Assembly: GCA_963764685.1 (NCBI GenBank)
Contig: CAVXTT010000030.1
Span: 1 to 64,000 of the forward strand
From: CAVXTT01 sp963764685
GTDB lineage: Bacteria; Bacteroidota; Ignavibacteria; Ignavibacteriales; Ignavibacteriaceae
Reading direction: 5' to 3'
DNA length: 64,000 bases
Within the stretch, counting starts at the first letter, position 1. Every line of letters starts with the position of its first letter. Below, in pieces: positions 50,603-59,476 of this stretch. The notes under the pieces were generated by a model. That model was not told the origin of the DNA and ran no database searches. It worked only from the letters and a program-made list of their open reading frames with translations. A program made the translations under genes and the position numbers.

Positions 50603-50859
50603 AATGTTTGCTTTTTCATATTGGAATTATATAAATTCTTATAAGAACAGGGGATCAAACAACTCCTACCGGATTTAATCCAATAATCCGGGAAAATTTG
50701 ACTAAAAATTTACCCCCAGGCCTATCTCTCCCGGTACCTAACCCATTTAACCTCTTTACAATCCTTCTTCGCCAGTAATGTTATAGTAGGAGTTTATAAG
50801 GACATAATAGGAGTTGTGTAGGGGGTAGTGGCTTATATTTATCAGGTGCCGGTTCAAAT
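50603..50859. repeat. dispersed intergenic repeat, copy B
   Basis: Aligns end to end with 18602-18866, starting AATGTTTGCTTTT and ending AGGTGCCGGTTCAAAT, in the same orientation. It fills most of the spacer 50541-51006. The internal CCCGGTACCTAACCC and GGTGCCGG parts keep the fold-back seen in copy A. Confidence 0.75.
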
Positions 50860-51006
50860 CAATTAAAGAAACTTGCTAGTGACAATTGTTCTTTTTAATT
50901 TTACACGGTTATCTGCATCGTGAAGGTATCTTTTAATTGAGCGATCAGTTTACTCTCCCGAGGCAGTATTTTTTATGGAATTAATGAAATAATACAAGGA
51001 GATTCA

Positions 51007-52983
51007 ATGAATGTGTTGAAAGCCTCAGTATTTTTAATTCTTTTGCTAACGCAAAATGCCTCTGCACAATTCGTTGAACAAACCTCTATTGTTCTTCCAG
51101 GATTATTTGCAGGTTCAATTCAATGGGGAGATTATGATAATGATTCCGATCTGGATATTCTTCTTTCAGGAAGTGCCGACCCGGTCAGGATAACAAAAGT
51201 CTACCGGAATAACGGTGATAATACCTTTACCGAACAAACCTCAATTTCCTTAACACCTGTATATGATGGGAATGCTGCATGGGGAGATTACGATAATGAT
51301 AATGATCTCGATATTTTATTAACAGGTGAAGCGGAGACAGGATATATCTCTAAAATATATAAGAACAATGGTGATAATAGTTTCTCGGAACAAATTGGAG
51401 TCACGTTAACAGGAGTTACCGGAAGTTCTGCTGCCTGGGGGGATTATGACAATGATGGTGATCTCGATATTATTTTAGCAGGCAGATATACTACACTACC
51501 GATAACTTATCCCGTTGCCACTAAAATATATGAAAATACCGGATCAGGATTCGTTGAATCATTTAATCTCACGGGCATAATGTCCGGATCAGTAGAATGG
51601 GGAGATTATGATAATGATTCGGACCTTGATATACTTCTTACCGGTGATATGGGGGGCAGTATGAACTATACTGCAAAAATATTCAAGAATAATGGTAACA
51701 GCACTTTTACCGAGCAGGCTGTTTCGCTGCCTCATATTATGATGGGATCAGCTGTCTGGGGAGATTATGATAATGATGGAGACCTGGATATTTTGTTGTC
51801 AGGTTTTGAGGGACCGGGTAATGTAACTAAGGTCTTCCGGAATGAAGGCAGTGATATATTTACAGAACAAGCGTCCATAGTATTGCTGCAGATCGGCAGC
51901 GGCTCAGCGGAATGGGGAGATTATGATAATGACGGCAATCTGGATATTCTTCTGACCGGATCAACTGAATTAGCCGGTGGAGTTTATTATTCAAAGATAT
52001 ACCGTAACAACGGAAATAATACATTTACAGATCAGACACAGATTCTGCTGACTGCTGTTTTCGCAGGCGCCGCTGAATGGGGAGATTACGATAATGATAA
52101 TGATCTGGATATAATTCTGTATGGAATAACACCTGCGGGTCTTGTTACAAAGATATACAGAAATATGATCACCGCGGCAAATACTCTGCCCACTGTACCT
52201 CTGAATCTCTCTGCACATATTTATGATGATAATACAATCAATCTGCAGTGGAACAAAAGTACCGATTTAGAAACCCCGCAGAACGGTTTAAAATATAATC
52301 TTTCACTCGGTTGTGAACCCGGGGGTACAGAGATATATTCTCCAATGTCCGACACATCCACCGGGTACCGGAGAATAGTAGATATGGGGAATACGAATCA
52401 TAGAAATGTCTGGATGCTTAAAGGATTCAGCGACCGGAGGTATTACTGGAAAGTTCAGGCTGTTGATAATAATTTTGCCGGCTCTGACTTTTCAATCGAG
52501 AAGGGATTCGCTATTGTAACAATTACTCTGACCAACGGGTGGAACCTGGTCTCAATACCCGGAATAAATCCTAACGGACAGAGTCCCTCAATATGGTTCC
52601 CCGGCCGCGACCCTGCTGCCGGTGTTTTCGGTTATAACAATGGATATTACCTGGTTAACACTCTTGAACCGGGAAAAGCTTACTGGATCAAACACATCGG
52701 CACATATACATACAGGATCCTGTTAGAGATTGTACCGCCGGCACCAATACCAATTCATCAGGGTTGGAATTTATTCGGGGTGTACGATTATGAAGTCTCA
52801 TCAAATGAGCTTACATCGTCTCCTCCGGGGCTCATTATGGGTTCTGTTTATGGATATACCGGAGGTTATTTGGCTGTCTCGACTCTTTATCCCGGTAAAG
52901 GATACTGGGTTAAGTTGACGGGCACAGGCTTTTTGAATATACCGGGATATAATGGAGCCGGATGCATTTCCGGCTGGAAATAA
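51007..52983 (+). CDS. FG-GAP/VCBS propeller protein with Ca-binding repeats
   Basis: An intact 658-residue secreted protein with a signal ending NASAQ. Seven repeats of about 55 residues each contain WGDYDNDGDLDILL-type motifs. The DxDxDGDLD loop binds calcium in FG-GAP propellers, and seven copies make one full propeller. A fibronectin-like segment (LQWNKSTDLETPQNG) and two GWNLVSIPG / GWNLFGVYD modules follow. There is no NYPNPFNP sorting domain, so it either uses another route or its end is lost. Surface adhesion or binding is inferred. Confidence 0.85.
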   Translation: MNVLKASVFLILLLTQNASAQFVEQTSIVLPGLFAGSIQWGDYDNDSDLDILLSGSADPVRITKVYRNNGDNTFTEQTSISLTPVYDGNAAWGDYDNDNDLDILLTGEAETGYISKIYKNNGDNSFSEQIGVTLTGVTGSSAAWGDYDNDGDLDIILAGRYTTLPITYPVATKIYENTGSGFVESFNLTGIMSGSVEWGDYDNDSDLDILLTGDMGGSMNYTAKIFKNNGNSTFTEQAVSLPHIMMGSAVWGDYDNDGDLDILLSGFEGPGNVTKVFRNEGSDIFTEQASIVLLQIGSGSAEWGDYDNDGNLDILLTGSTELAGGVYYSKIYRNNGNNTFTDQTQILLTAVFAGAAEWGDYDNDNDLDIILYGITPAGLVTKIYRNMITAANTLPTVPLNLSAHIYDDNTINLQWNKSTDLETPQNGLKYNLSLGCEPGGTEIYSPMSDTSTGYRRIVDMGNTNHRNVWMLKGFSDRRYYWKVQAVDNNFAGSDFSIEKGFAIVTITLTNGWNLVSIPGINPNGQSPSIWFPGRDPAAGVFGYNNGYYLVNTLEPGKAYWIKHIGTYTYRILLEIVPPAPIPIHQGWNLFGVYDYEVSSNELTSSPPGLIMGSVYGYTGGYLAVSTLYPGKGYWVKLTGTGFLNIPGYNGAGCISGWK

Positions 52984-53003
52984 TTCAAAAGAGTGTGCGG
53001 GAT

Positions 53004-53032
53004 GCAGAGCATTTTCAAGAGAGATGCTCTGC
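53004..53032. terminator. hairpin after the FG-GAP gene
   Basis: GCAGAGCAT and ATGCTCTGC form a perfect 9-bp stem with an 11-base loop, 20 bases past the stop; no T-run follows. Confidence 0.45.
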
Positions 53033-53113
53033 CGGGAGGATATAGGTTGTCGAATTTATATATGAAGAAATAGAATTATAAATTACTCAATTTAGAACAC
53101 TGTCAAAGGTTAG

Positions 53114-53557
53114 TCAGAGTTTATTTATACTCTCTATTGTTTTAACAATTCTTCTTTCCCTTGTCTCCTGCTTCTTTGCTTCATTTATCCATTGAACATA
53201 TTCTTTACGGTGAGTGTAGGAGAGCTTCTCAAACTTTAACAGCAATCCTGATTTCTTTAATTCATTTCTAAGATCACCAGGTATTTCAACAACACGTTCT
53301 TCTGTATCTTTTTCAACTTCTACAGTTACAATATCTCCCGGACCTTTGCCTATCTGTTTCCGCAGTGCCTGTGTTAATCCGATCATATAACATCCCCCCA
53401 TATTGACGATTGAGCCCCTGTACTCCGTTCCGTCAAAGGTGGCTTTTACCTTAACCCGTTTCGAGCCGAAAGTTTTCTCAACATCAAACGGTATTTCGAA
53501 ATATGCTGCATCAAGATCTTTCTGCCTCTGAATTACAGCCTTAAAAGATTGTTTCAT
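53114..53557 (-). CDS. DUF1905/YdeI (OmdA-like) protein
   Basis: The start MKQSFKAVIQRQKDLDAAYF at 53557 is preferred over an upstream ATG at 53593. The first 90 residues form a DUF1905 domain (AYFEIPFDVEKTFG, VKVKATFDGTEYRGS). The C-terminal part has the YdeI/OmdA helices ending in LSYTHRKEYVQWINEAKKQETR. Such proteins are cytoplasmic and have been linked to bacteriocin protection, but biochemistry is lacking. It is a lone gene in the opposite direction to its neighbours. Confidence 0.85.
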   Translation of the reverse strand: MKQSFKAVIQRQKDLDAAYFEIPFDVEKTFGSKRVKVKATFDGTEYRGSIVNMGGCYMIGLTQALRKQIGKGPGDIVTVEVEKDTEERVVEIPGDLRNELKKSGLLLKFEKLSYTHRKEYVQWINEAKKQETRERRIVKTIESINKL

Positions 53558-53748
53558 ATAAATGAACCTGGGATAATAAATTACATATAACAAACATCAG
53601 GGAAATCCCTTAAAAAAGGAAGACCCCAGGTGCAATCGTTGAGATTTGTAGGCATTTGATTCATCAAATGCCTGCAGGGCAGAAATGACTTGACTGAACC
53701 TGCTATTTTAACAAATTTTACAGTAGTAAAAATTTTTTAAGGGATAAG

Positions 53749-55134
53749 ATGAAGAGAGTTATCTTTGGTTCCCTTTTCCTGTTCCTGTCCGTTTATCCGC
53801 AGTCTGTTAATCTGCGCGACACAACTAACCAGTTCGATTACATAATTATTACCACACCTGAAATTGCTCCTGCCTGCCAGTCATTTGTTCAGCATAAGGA
53901 AATTGTCCGTGATCTTAAAACGATTCTTGTTGATACTGCTCAGATATTTGCAGAATTTAATTCAAGTTCCTCACCTGAGCAGAAGATAAGAGAATTTATA
54001 AGCTATGCCGGGACTTACTGGAGACAGCCATTCCCTAAATTTGTTCTGATAATGGGAACAAACAAAATGGTACCCGGTTTCCTGACTTCAGGTATTCATC
54101 CATATTATAGTGATTTTTACTATGGGCAAAGTATTTATGAGAATGATTCGACGACAACAGAGTTTTACGTGGGCCGCTTACCTGTTAAGAATATTGCTGA
54201 AACCGGAAATATTCTTTCCAAAATAATTGAATATGAATTAAGTCAATACCAGGACTGGATGAATAATATTCTTGTCTGGCACGATGATAATCCTTACTTC
54301 AATTTTCCTTTCTATGCAATATTTGACAGACTGCCGGGATATATCAGGAAGTTTAGATTTATAAGTGAACCTGATTCCTCAGCTTACGGGAATAAAGATT
54401 CCATCTTTAATTTTACTGAACAAACTGGTACATCTGTAATATTTTTTTCATCAGCATTCATTAATGACTCGTTTTATATTGCACCGTACTACTTCAATAT
54501 TGAGGATGTTTCCGGATTTAATAATGCTCAAAAATATTTTTTTTCAATGCATTTTCATCAGAGAAATATAGTTGATACAAATACCAGCTTTAACAGGGAG
54601 ATGCTTGTACTTTCTTATTCCGGTTCTCTGGGAAGCATAGGGTTCCAGGGCCTTAATCTATGGGGAATCGTAACTTATATCTGGAGTTTCTGGTTAGATC
54701 GGCTGTTCATCCCTGAGTACAAAACCTTGGGTGAAATTTTCAACCTGGATCCTGTTTCAATTAGTTTTTATATGGAAATGATAAAATCCGTAAGCCTTTG
54801 GGCTGATCCTTCACTAATACTTCAATATGACGTTACTACCGGTATTGGAAATCATAATGATTATCTGCCTGAACAAAATCTTCTTTATCAAAACTATCCG
54901 AATCCCTTTAATCCGGTTACTACAATTCAATACTCCCTCCTCCGGGTTAGCTTTGTAACAATAAAGGTTTTTGATATCCTTGGTAATGAAATAGAGGCAC
55001 TGGTTAAAGAAGAAAAACCTGCAGGTAATTATAAAGTCTTATGGAATGCCGGCAGTCTTCCCAGCGGAGTTTATTTCCTCAGAATGCAGGCAGGAGGATT
55101 TGTTCAGACAAGGAAGATGATTCTGATGAAATGA
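53749..55134 (+). CDS. T9SS protein with gingipain (C25)-like fold, probably inactive
   Basis: 461 residues, intact, with a signal peptide. The part from FDYIIITTPEIAPACQSF to PKFVLIMGTNKMVPGF has the order of the C25 peptidase domain (YLIIT..., KIRxFI.Y, VLLVGD...IP). Where active gingipains have GHG (catalytic His) and a Cys after the next strand, this protein reads VIFFSSAFIND and FFSMHFHQRN, without a GHG or a matching cysteine. It ends in a type A sorting domain, NYPNPFNPVTTIQYS through QTRKMILMK. Probably a secreted non-proteolytic relative. The family call is tentative. Confidence 0.65.
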   Translation: MKRVIFGSLFLFLSVYPQSVNLRDTTNQFDYIIITTPEIAPACQSFVQHKEIVRDLKTILVDTAQIFAEFNSSSSPEQKIREFISYAGTYWRQPFPKFVLIMGTNKMVPGFLTSGIHPYYSDFYYGQSIYENDSTTTEFYVGRLPVKNIAETGNILSKIIEYELSQYQDWMNNILVWHDDNPYFNFPFYAIFDRLPGYIRKFRFISEPDSSAYGNKDSIFNFTEQTGTSVIFFSSAFINDSFYIAPYYFNIEDVSGFNNAQKYFFSMHFHQRNIVDTNTSFNREMLVLSYSGSLGSIGFQGLNLWGIVTYIWSFWLDRLFIPEYKTLGEIFNLDPVSISFYMEMIKSVSLWADPSLILQYDVTTGIGNHNDYLPEQNLLYQNYPNPFNPVTTIQYSLLRVSFVTIKVFDILGNEIEALVKEEKPAGNYKVLWNAGSLPSGVYFLRMQAGGFVQTRKMILMK

Positions 55135-55219
55135 TAATTTAATTAATTTTTCTCCATCTCCCCGAAGCAGAAGGGAGAGGAGCCGTTTAAGTATAAAAGG
55201 GGCACTAGAATATATAGAA

Positions 55220-55268
55220 AGTATCTATAGGACAAAAAATCTCAACCCGGGAGGGGTTGTATTCCCGT
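55220..55268. repeat. composite palindrome repeat, third site
   Basis: TATCTATAGG followed by the palindrome CAACCCGGGAGGGGTTG (55243-55259) and TATTCCCG. The order and sequence match the unit at 14753-14836, including the trailing TATTCCCG. Confidence 0.65.
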
Positions 55269-55298
55269 GGAGGATAAAAATAATAGGAGATCATTTCG

Positions 55299-56216
55299 AT
55301 GAAAATAATATTGTTAATAACAATATTTCTTGGTTCCTGCAGCAATATTGCCCAGGCTCAAATTGATACCACTTTAAAAGAATATTATCCATTGGAAATT
55401 GGTAATCACTGGGAATATTGGGATGGTGGAGAAATAGTCATGACTACCATTATTGGAGACACAGTGATGCCAAATGGAAACTCCTATAAGGTTATGAAGT
55501 ATCGATGGGAATCAGGGGCTGAAGCCTCCGTTTATTTTCGCATTGATGATTCACTGAATGTATGGCAATTTGGAAGTCTTGACACTGTATGTAATGGGGA
55601 AAGTATAGGATATAAACTAACCTTACCAGATAGTACCATTTGGACAGAATGCACACTTTTTGGTCAGCTACCAACTGAAGAATATCCCTGCCTTGCTAAT
55701 ACTTATCTACAGTATTCTTCAGTGTTAAATCAAATATGTACTACAAAGGCTTTTTGTTCAGCATGGATCGATACAGTTACTCAGGATACCTTCATCTGCA
55801 GTTATAGTATGAATATCAACCACGTACAATTGGCTAAAGGATTTGGAAAAATTTATAGTACTGGTGAAACATTTGAATGGACATTAACCGGGGCAATAAT
55901 TAATGGAATAAGGTACGGTATTATTACAGGTTTAACTGATCATAAATCTCAGGCAGAGGAATTTAATGTGAATGTCTATCCTAATCCTTTTAATCCTTCT
56001 ACAACAATTAACTATAGCATCCCCGAATATTCATCTATAACGATTAAAATTTTTGATATTCTTGGTAATGAACTAGAAGCACTGGTAAAAGCAGAAAAGC
56101 CTGCAGGAAATTATAAAGTTCTCTGGAATGCAGGTGGTCTTCCCAGCGGAGTTTATTTCCTCAGGATGCAGGCAGGAGGGTTTGTTCAGATAAGGAAGAT
56201 GATTCTGATGAAATGA
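55299..56216 (+). CDS. T9SS-sorted protein of unknown function
   Basis: 305 residues with a signal peptide (MKIILLITIFLGSCSNIAQA; the Cys could also mark a lipobox). The body begins YYPLEIGNHWEYWDGGE, a pattern common in short secreted FCB-group proteins of unknown role. The C-terminal 90 residues are a type A sorting domain that is nearly the same as that of the preceding gene (IFDILGNELEALVK, PSGVYFLRMQAGGFVQ). That similarity suggests recent duplication or gene conversion. No catalytic motif was seen. Confidence 0.75.
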   Translation: MKIILLITIFLGSCSNIAQAQIDTTLKEYYPLEIGNHWEYWDGGEIVMTTIIGDTVMPNGNSYKVMKYRWESGAEASVYFRIDDSLNVWQFGSLDTVCNGESIGYKLTLPDSTIWTECTLFGQLPTEEYPCLANTYLQYSSVLNQICTTKAFCSAWIDTVTQDTFICSYSMNINHVQLAKGFGKIYSTGETFEWTLTGAIINGIRYGIITGLTDHKSQAEEFNVNVYPNPFNPSTTINYSIPEYSSITIKIFDILGNELEALVKAEKPAGNYKVLWNAGGLPSGVYFLRMQAGGFVQIRKMILMK

Positions 56217-56238
56217 GTAGAAAAAAATTATATTTTTT

Positions 56239-56345
56239 CTTCCTCTTGCGCGCAAGGGGCAGGGAGACCAGCAAGACCAAACCCTCTCTCCCAGAGGGAT
56301 CCCTTCGGGATAATCTCTCCCTTGAAAAGGGCGAGACTTATTGGA
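56239..56345. repeat. imperfect palindromic CTCTCCC repeat
   Basis: CTCTCTCCCAGAGGG, GGGATCCCTTCGGGAT and CTCTCCCTTGAAAAGGGCGAGA are stacked short palindromes in the spacer 56217-56489. A GTGCGG-type octamer relative in reverse lies near 56399-56426. No gene is seen in this spacer. Confidence 0.45.
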
Positions 56346-56489
56346 GCTAAAACATTACATTTCCAATGCTGCAATACTATCCAAAAATGTTAGTCCATCG
56401 CGTCCGCACGTCAGCACCACCGCACCAGATATTGGTTTCCACCCCCAATATTGATATTTTTCATATTCTAATTTTTATTTAAGGTTCAT

Positions 56490-57370
56490 ATGATCAATAG
56501 TATGACCGGCTACGGAAAGGGCTCTGCCGGTAATAAAAAACTCACCGTAGAAGTTGAATTAAGAAGTGTTAATAATCGTTTTCTTGATATCTCAATGAAA
56601 ACGCCATCCTCCCTTCAGAATAAAGAATATGAGATCAGGGAACTGCTGAAAAGCAAGATTAAAAGAGGAAAGCTCACCGTCTCTATTCAGGTTAAGAAAA
56701 ACGGCGGGAATGAAACGGAAGGTCTACAGGTTGACAAGGAAAAAGTCCGGGAATATCTCGGGGTTTTAAGACAACTGAAAAAAGCGGCAAAGCTTACAGA
56801 GAAAGTAAAGCTTGAGCATCTTCTGCTGAATAAAGATCTTTATGCATACAGCACAGTTGAAATGGCTGATGAGGAATATTCTATCGTACGACAGGCATTG
56901 TTTGCCGCGGCAGATTCCCTTGTGCAGATGAAAAAGAATGAAGGGGGAGAACTGGCAAGGATCTGAAGAACAGGATTGCCGCTATTGAAGAAAAGCTTAT
57001 CCTAGTAGAGCAGGATGCATACCGCAATACAAGAGAGCATTTTGAGAAACTAAAGGAAAGAGTAAAGACTGCTTTATTGAAGATATCTCAGCTCACCCTG
57101 AACGGCTTGAAATGGAATTAGCACTTATAGTAGAGAAATCTGATATAACAGAAGAATGTGTAAGACTTAGAAGTCACCTTAAATTCTGTCTGGACAGTAT
57201 TGACAGCGAAGAAGACCCCGGCAGAAAACTTAATTTCCTTTGCCAGGAGATGAACCGGGAAGCAAATACAATCTCGGCAAAATCCTTAACCACCCTTGAT
57301 TACACATAATACTGTTCTTATCAAAGAAGAGATTGAAAAAATCAGAGAGCAGATCCAGAACATTGAGTAA
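56490..57370 (+). CDS. yicC: YicC/YloC-family endoribonuclease (three frame breaks)
   Basis: The start MINSMTGYGKGSAGNKKLTV is diagnostic, as is ELRSVNNRFLDISMK. Frame changes near 56965, 57100 and 57300 break the gene, but the C-terminal block SHLKFCLDSIDSEED, GRKLNFLCQEMNREANTISAK is conserved. The total is about 293 residues. YicC proteins are endoribonucleases involved in RNA turnover. The stop overlaps the gmk start (TAATG), as in many genomes. Confidence 0.9.
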
Positions 57371-57946
57371 TGTTGAAAATAAAGCAAGGGCGATCTGATC
57401 GTGGTCTCTGCTCCTAGCGGGACAGGCAAAACTACAATTGTAAAAGAAGTATTAAAGGAATTCCCCGACCTGGCATTTTCTGTTTCTGCAACTACACGTG
57501 AAAAAAGAGAAAATGAGGTAGATGGGAAGGATTATTTCTTTATTTCCGAGCAGGAATTCAGAAATATGATCAAAAACAATGAATTTGTTGAATGGGAAGA
57601 GGTTTACCAGGGCTGTTTTTATGGCACACCAAAGAGCTTTATTGAGGAAAATATTGCTTCCGGCAAGAAAATTCTCCTGGATCTTGATGTAAAAGGGGCA
57701 TTGTCAATTAAAAGGATTTATCCTGAAGCAATTTTAATATATATTGTACCCCCTGATCGTGATGAACTTGTAAAACGACTCACCAAAAGAAATACGGAGA
57801 ATGAGGAAAGTCTTAAAAAACGCATTCACCGGGCAGAAATGGAACTTGAACAAAGAATTTATTTTGATGAAACAATACTAAACGGGGAACTTCAGAAAGC
57901 AATAGCCGATACTAAAGATTTAATTAGAAAAATAACGAAGGAGTAA
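57370..57946 (+). CDS. gmk: guanylate kinase (one frame break)
   Basis: Converts GMP to GDP with ATP. An ATG at 57370, overlapping the yicC stop, starts the frame; a change near 57390 leads to LIVVSAPSGTGKTTIVKEVL with the P-loop SGTGKTT. Also visible are ATTREKRENEVDGKDYFF (GMP contact) and LLDLDVKGALSIKR. Length is about 192 residues. rpoZ follows after 4 bases. An essential gene, so the early break is probably an indel. Confidence 0.93.
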
Positions 57947-57950
57947 CAGA

Positions 57951-58241
57951 ATGGAAGTAACACCGGTTGACCTGAGAGAACTGGAAGTAAAGACAGCAAA
58001 TATCTATGAAGCAATCATTGTTGCAGCTAAAAGGGCACGGCAGATAAACGATGAAATTAAAATTGAGTTCAATGCAATGATGAGCACAATTCCTGTATCG
58101 GGTACCGATGATGATACTGAGAATATTGATAATCCTGCTCAGCTCAGAATATCACTTGATTTTGAAAAGAAAGAGAAACCCCACTTGCAGGCTTTAAACC
58201 AGCTTCTTGACGGTAAAGTAGAGTACGAGTATAAAAAATAA
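57951..58241 (+). CDS. rpoZ: RNA polymerase omega subunit-like protein
   Basis: 96 residues, intact. It resembles the Bacteroidota/Chlorobi omega form, with NIYEAIIVAAKRARQINDEI as the helix that clamps the RNA polymerase beta-prime tail. The position directly between gmk and coaBC is the usual place of rpoZ in bacteria. The acidic middle (DDDTEN) is a lineage feature. Confidence 0.87.
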   Translation: MEVTPVDLRELEVKTANIYEAIIVAAKRARQINDEIKIEFNAMMSTIPVSGTDDDTENIDNPAQLRISLDFEKKEKPHLQALNQLLDGKVEYEYKK

Positions 58242-58257
58242 ATAATCTTCACTAAAG

Positions 58258-59466
58258 ATGGAAGATGTTTTATCAGGTAAGAAAATTCTGCTTGGAGTTA
58301 CCGGCTGCATTGCTGCCTATAAATCAGCATACCTGATAAGAGAATTAAAAAAACGCGGGGCGGAAGTTAAAGTTGTTATGACTCCCTCCGCTGTTCATTT
58401 TATAGCCCCGCTTACCCTTTCAGCATTATCTCAGAACGAAGTAATTGTTAAAATGTTTCCTGAAGATCAGTCTTCAGGCACTGCATTGTCAACCTGGCAT
58501 ATTGATTATGCTCTCTGGGCCGACCTGATGATAATTGCTCCTGCCACCGTTAATACGGCAGCTAAAATTGCATACGGCTTTGGAGATAATGCTTTAACAT
58601 CACTTGTCCTTGCATTAAGATCACCCTTGATAATTGCCCCGGCAGCAGATGTTGATATGTATATGAATAAAGTTACACAGCAGAACTTCAGCAGGCTGGA
58701 GGAGCTTGGACATTTCCTGGTTCACGCGGAAACAGGTGAACTGGCTAGCGGTCTGGAAGGAATGGGACGGTTTGCAGATTTAAACAAAATAGTTGAAGCT
58801 GCAGAACTTGTACTTTCCGGCTACAAGAAAGATCTTTACGGGGAGAAAATACTTGTTACTGCAGGTCCTACATATGAAGATATCGATCCTGTAAGATTTA
58901 TCGGCAACCGTTCCTCGGGGAAAATGGGATACGCAATTGCAAAAGCGGCATATCTGAGGGGAGCAGATGTTACTCTTATATCAGGACCCTCGGCTGAGGA
59001 TATTTATCCTGAAATTAAATTAGTGAAGGTCCGTACTGCCGAAGAAATGGGCAAAGCAGTTGATAAGGAAATAAAGAATAACAGGGTAATCATTATGTCC
59101 GCTGCAGTAGCTGATTACAGGGCTCATAAGCAATCACATAAAAAAATCAGCAAGGAAGAAAAGCTGGATTCAGTTAAGCTGATTGAAACAAGGGACATTC
59201 TTGCATCAATAAAAAAAGATAATAAAATTGTAATCGGCTTTGCACTCGAGACGCATAATGAAAAAGAAAATGCTTTATCCAAGCTGAAGAAAAAGAATCT
59301 TGATATGATCGTACTGAATTCCCTGCGTGATAAGAAAAGCGGATTTGAGTATTCGACAAATAAGATCTCCATAATGCACAAGGACGGCAAAACTGTTAAC
59401 CTTCCTTTAATGACAAAATTTCTTGCCGCAAATAAGATCCTCACTGAGATCCTTAAAATAAAGTAA
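58258..59466 (+). CDS. coaBC: bifunctional phosphopantothenoylcysteine decarboxylase/synthase
   Basis: An intact 402-residue enzyme for two steps of coenzyme A synthesis. The CoaC flavoprotein half starts KILLGVTGCIAAYKSAYLIR and contains the active-site histidine region STWHIDYALWAD and PAADVDMY (PxMNxxMW-like). The CoaB half begins ILVTAGPTYEDIDPVRFIGN with RSSGKMGYAIA and MSAAVADYRA. It adds cysteine to 4-phosphopantothenate with CTP, then decarboxylates. It lies 16 bases after rpoZ and 10 before udg. Confidence 0.96.
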   Translation: MEDVLSGKKILLGVTGCIAAYKSAYLIRELKKRGAEVKVVMTPSAVHFIAPLTLSALSQNEVIVKMFPEDQSSGTALSTWHIDYALWADLMIIAPATVNTAAKIAYGFGDNALTSLVLALRSPLIIAPAADVDMYMNKVTQQNFSRLEELGHFLVHAETGELASGLEGMGRFADLNKIVEAAELVLSGYKKDLYGEKILVTAGPTYEDIDPVRFIGNRSSGKMGYAIAKAAYLRGADVTLISGPSAEDIYPEIKLVKVRTAEEMGKAVDKEIKNNRVIIMSAAVADYRAHKQSHKKISKEEKLDSVKLIETRDILASIKKDNKIVIGFALETHNEKENALSKLKKKNLDMIVLNSLRDKKSGFEYSTNKISIMHKDGKTVNLPLMTKFLAANKILTEILKIK

Positions 59467-59476
59467 GACAACCCTT

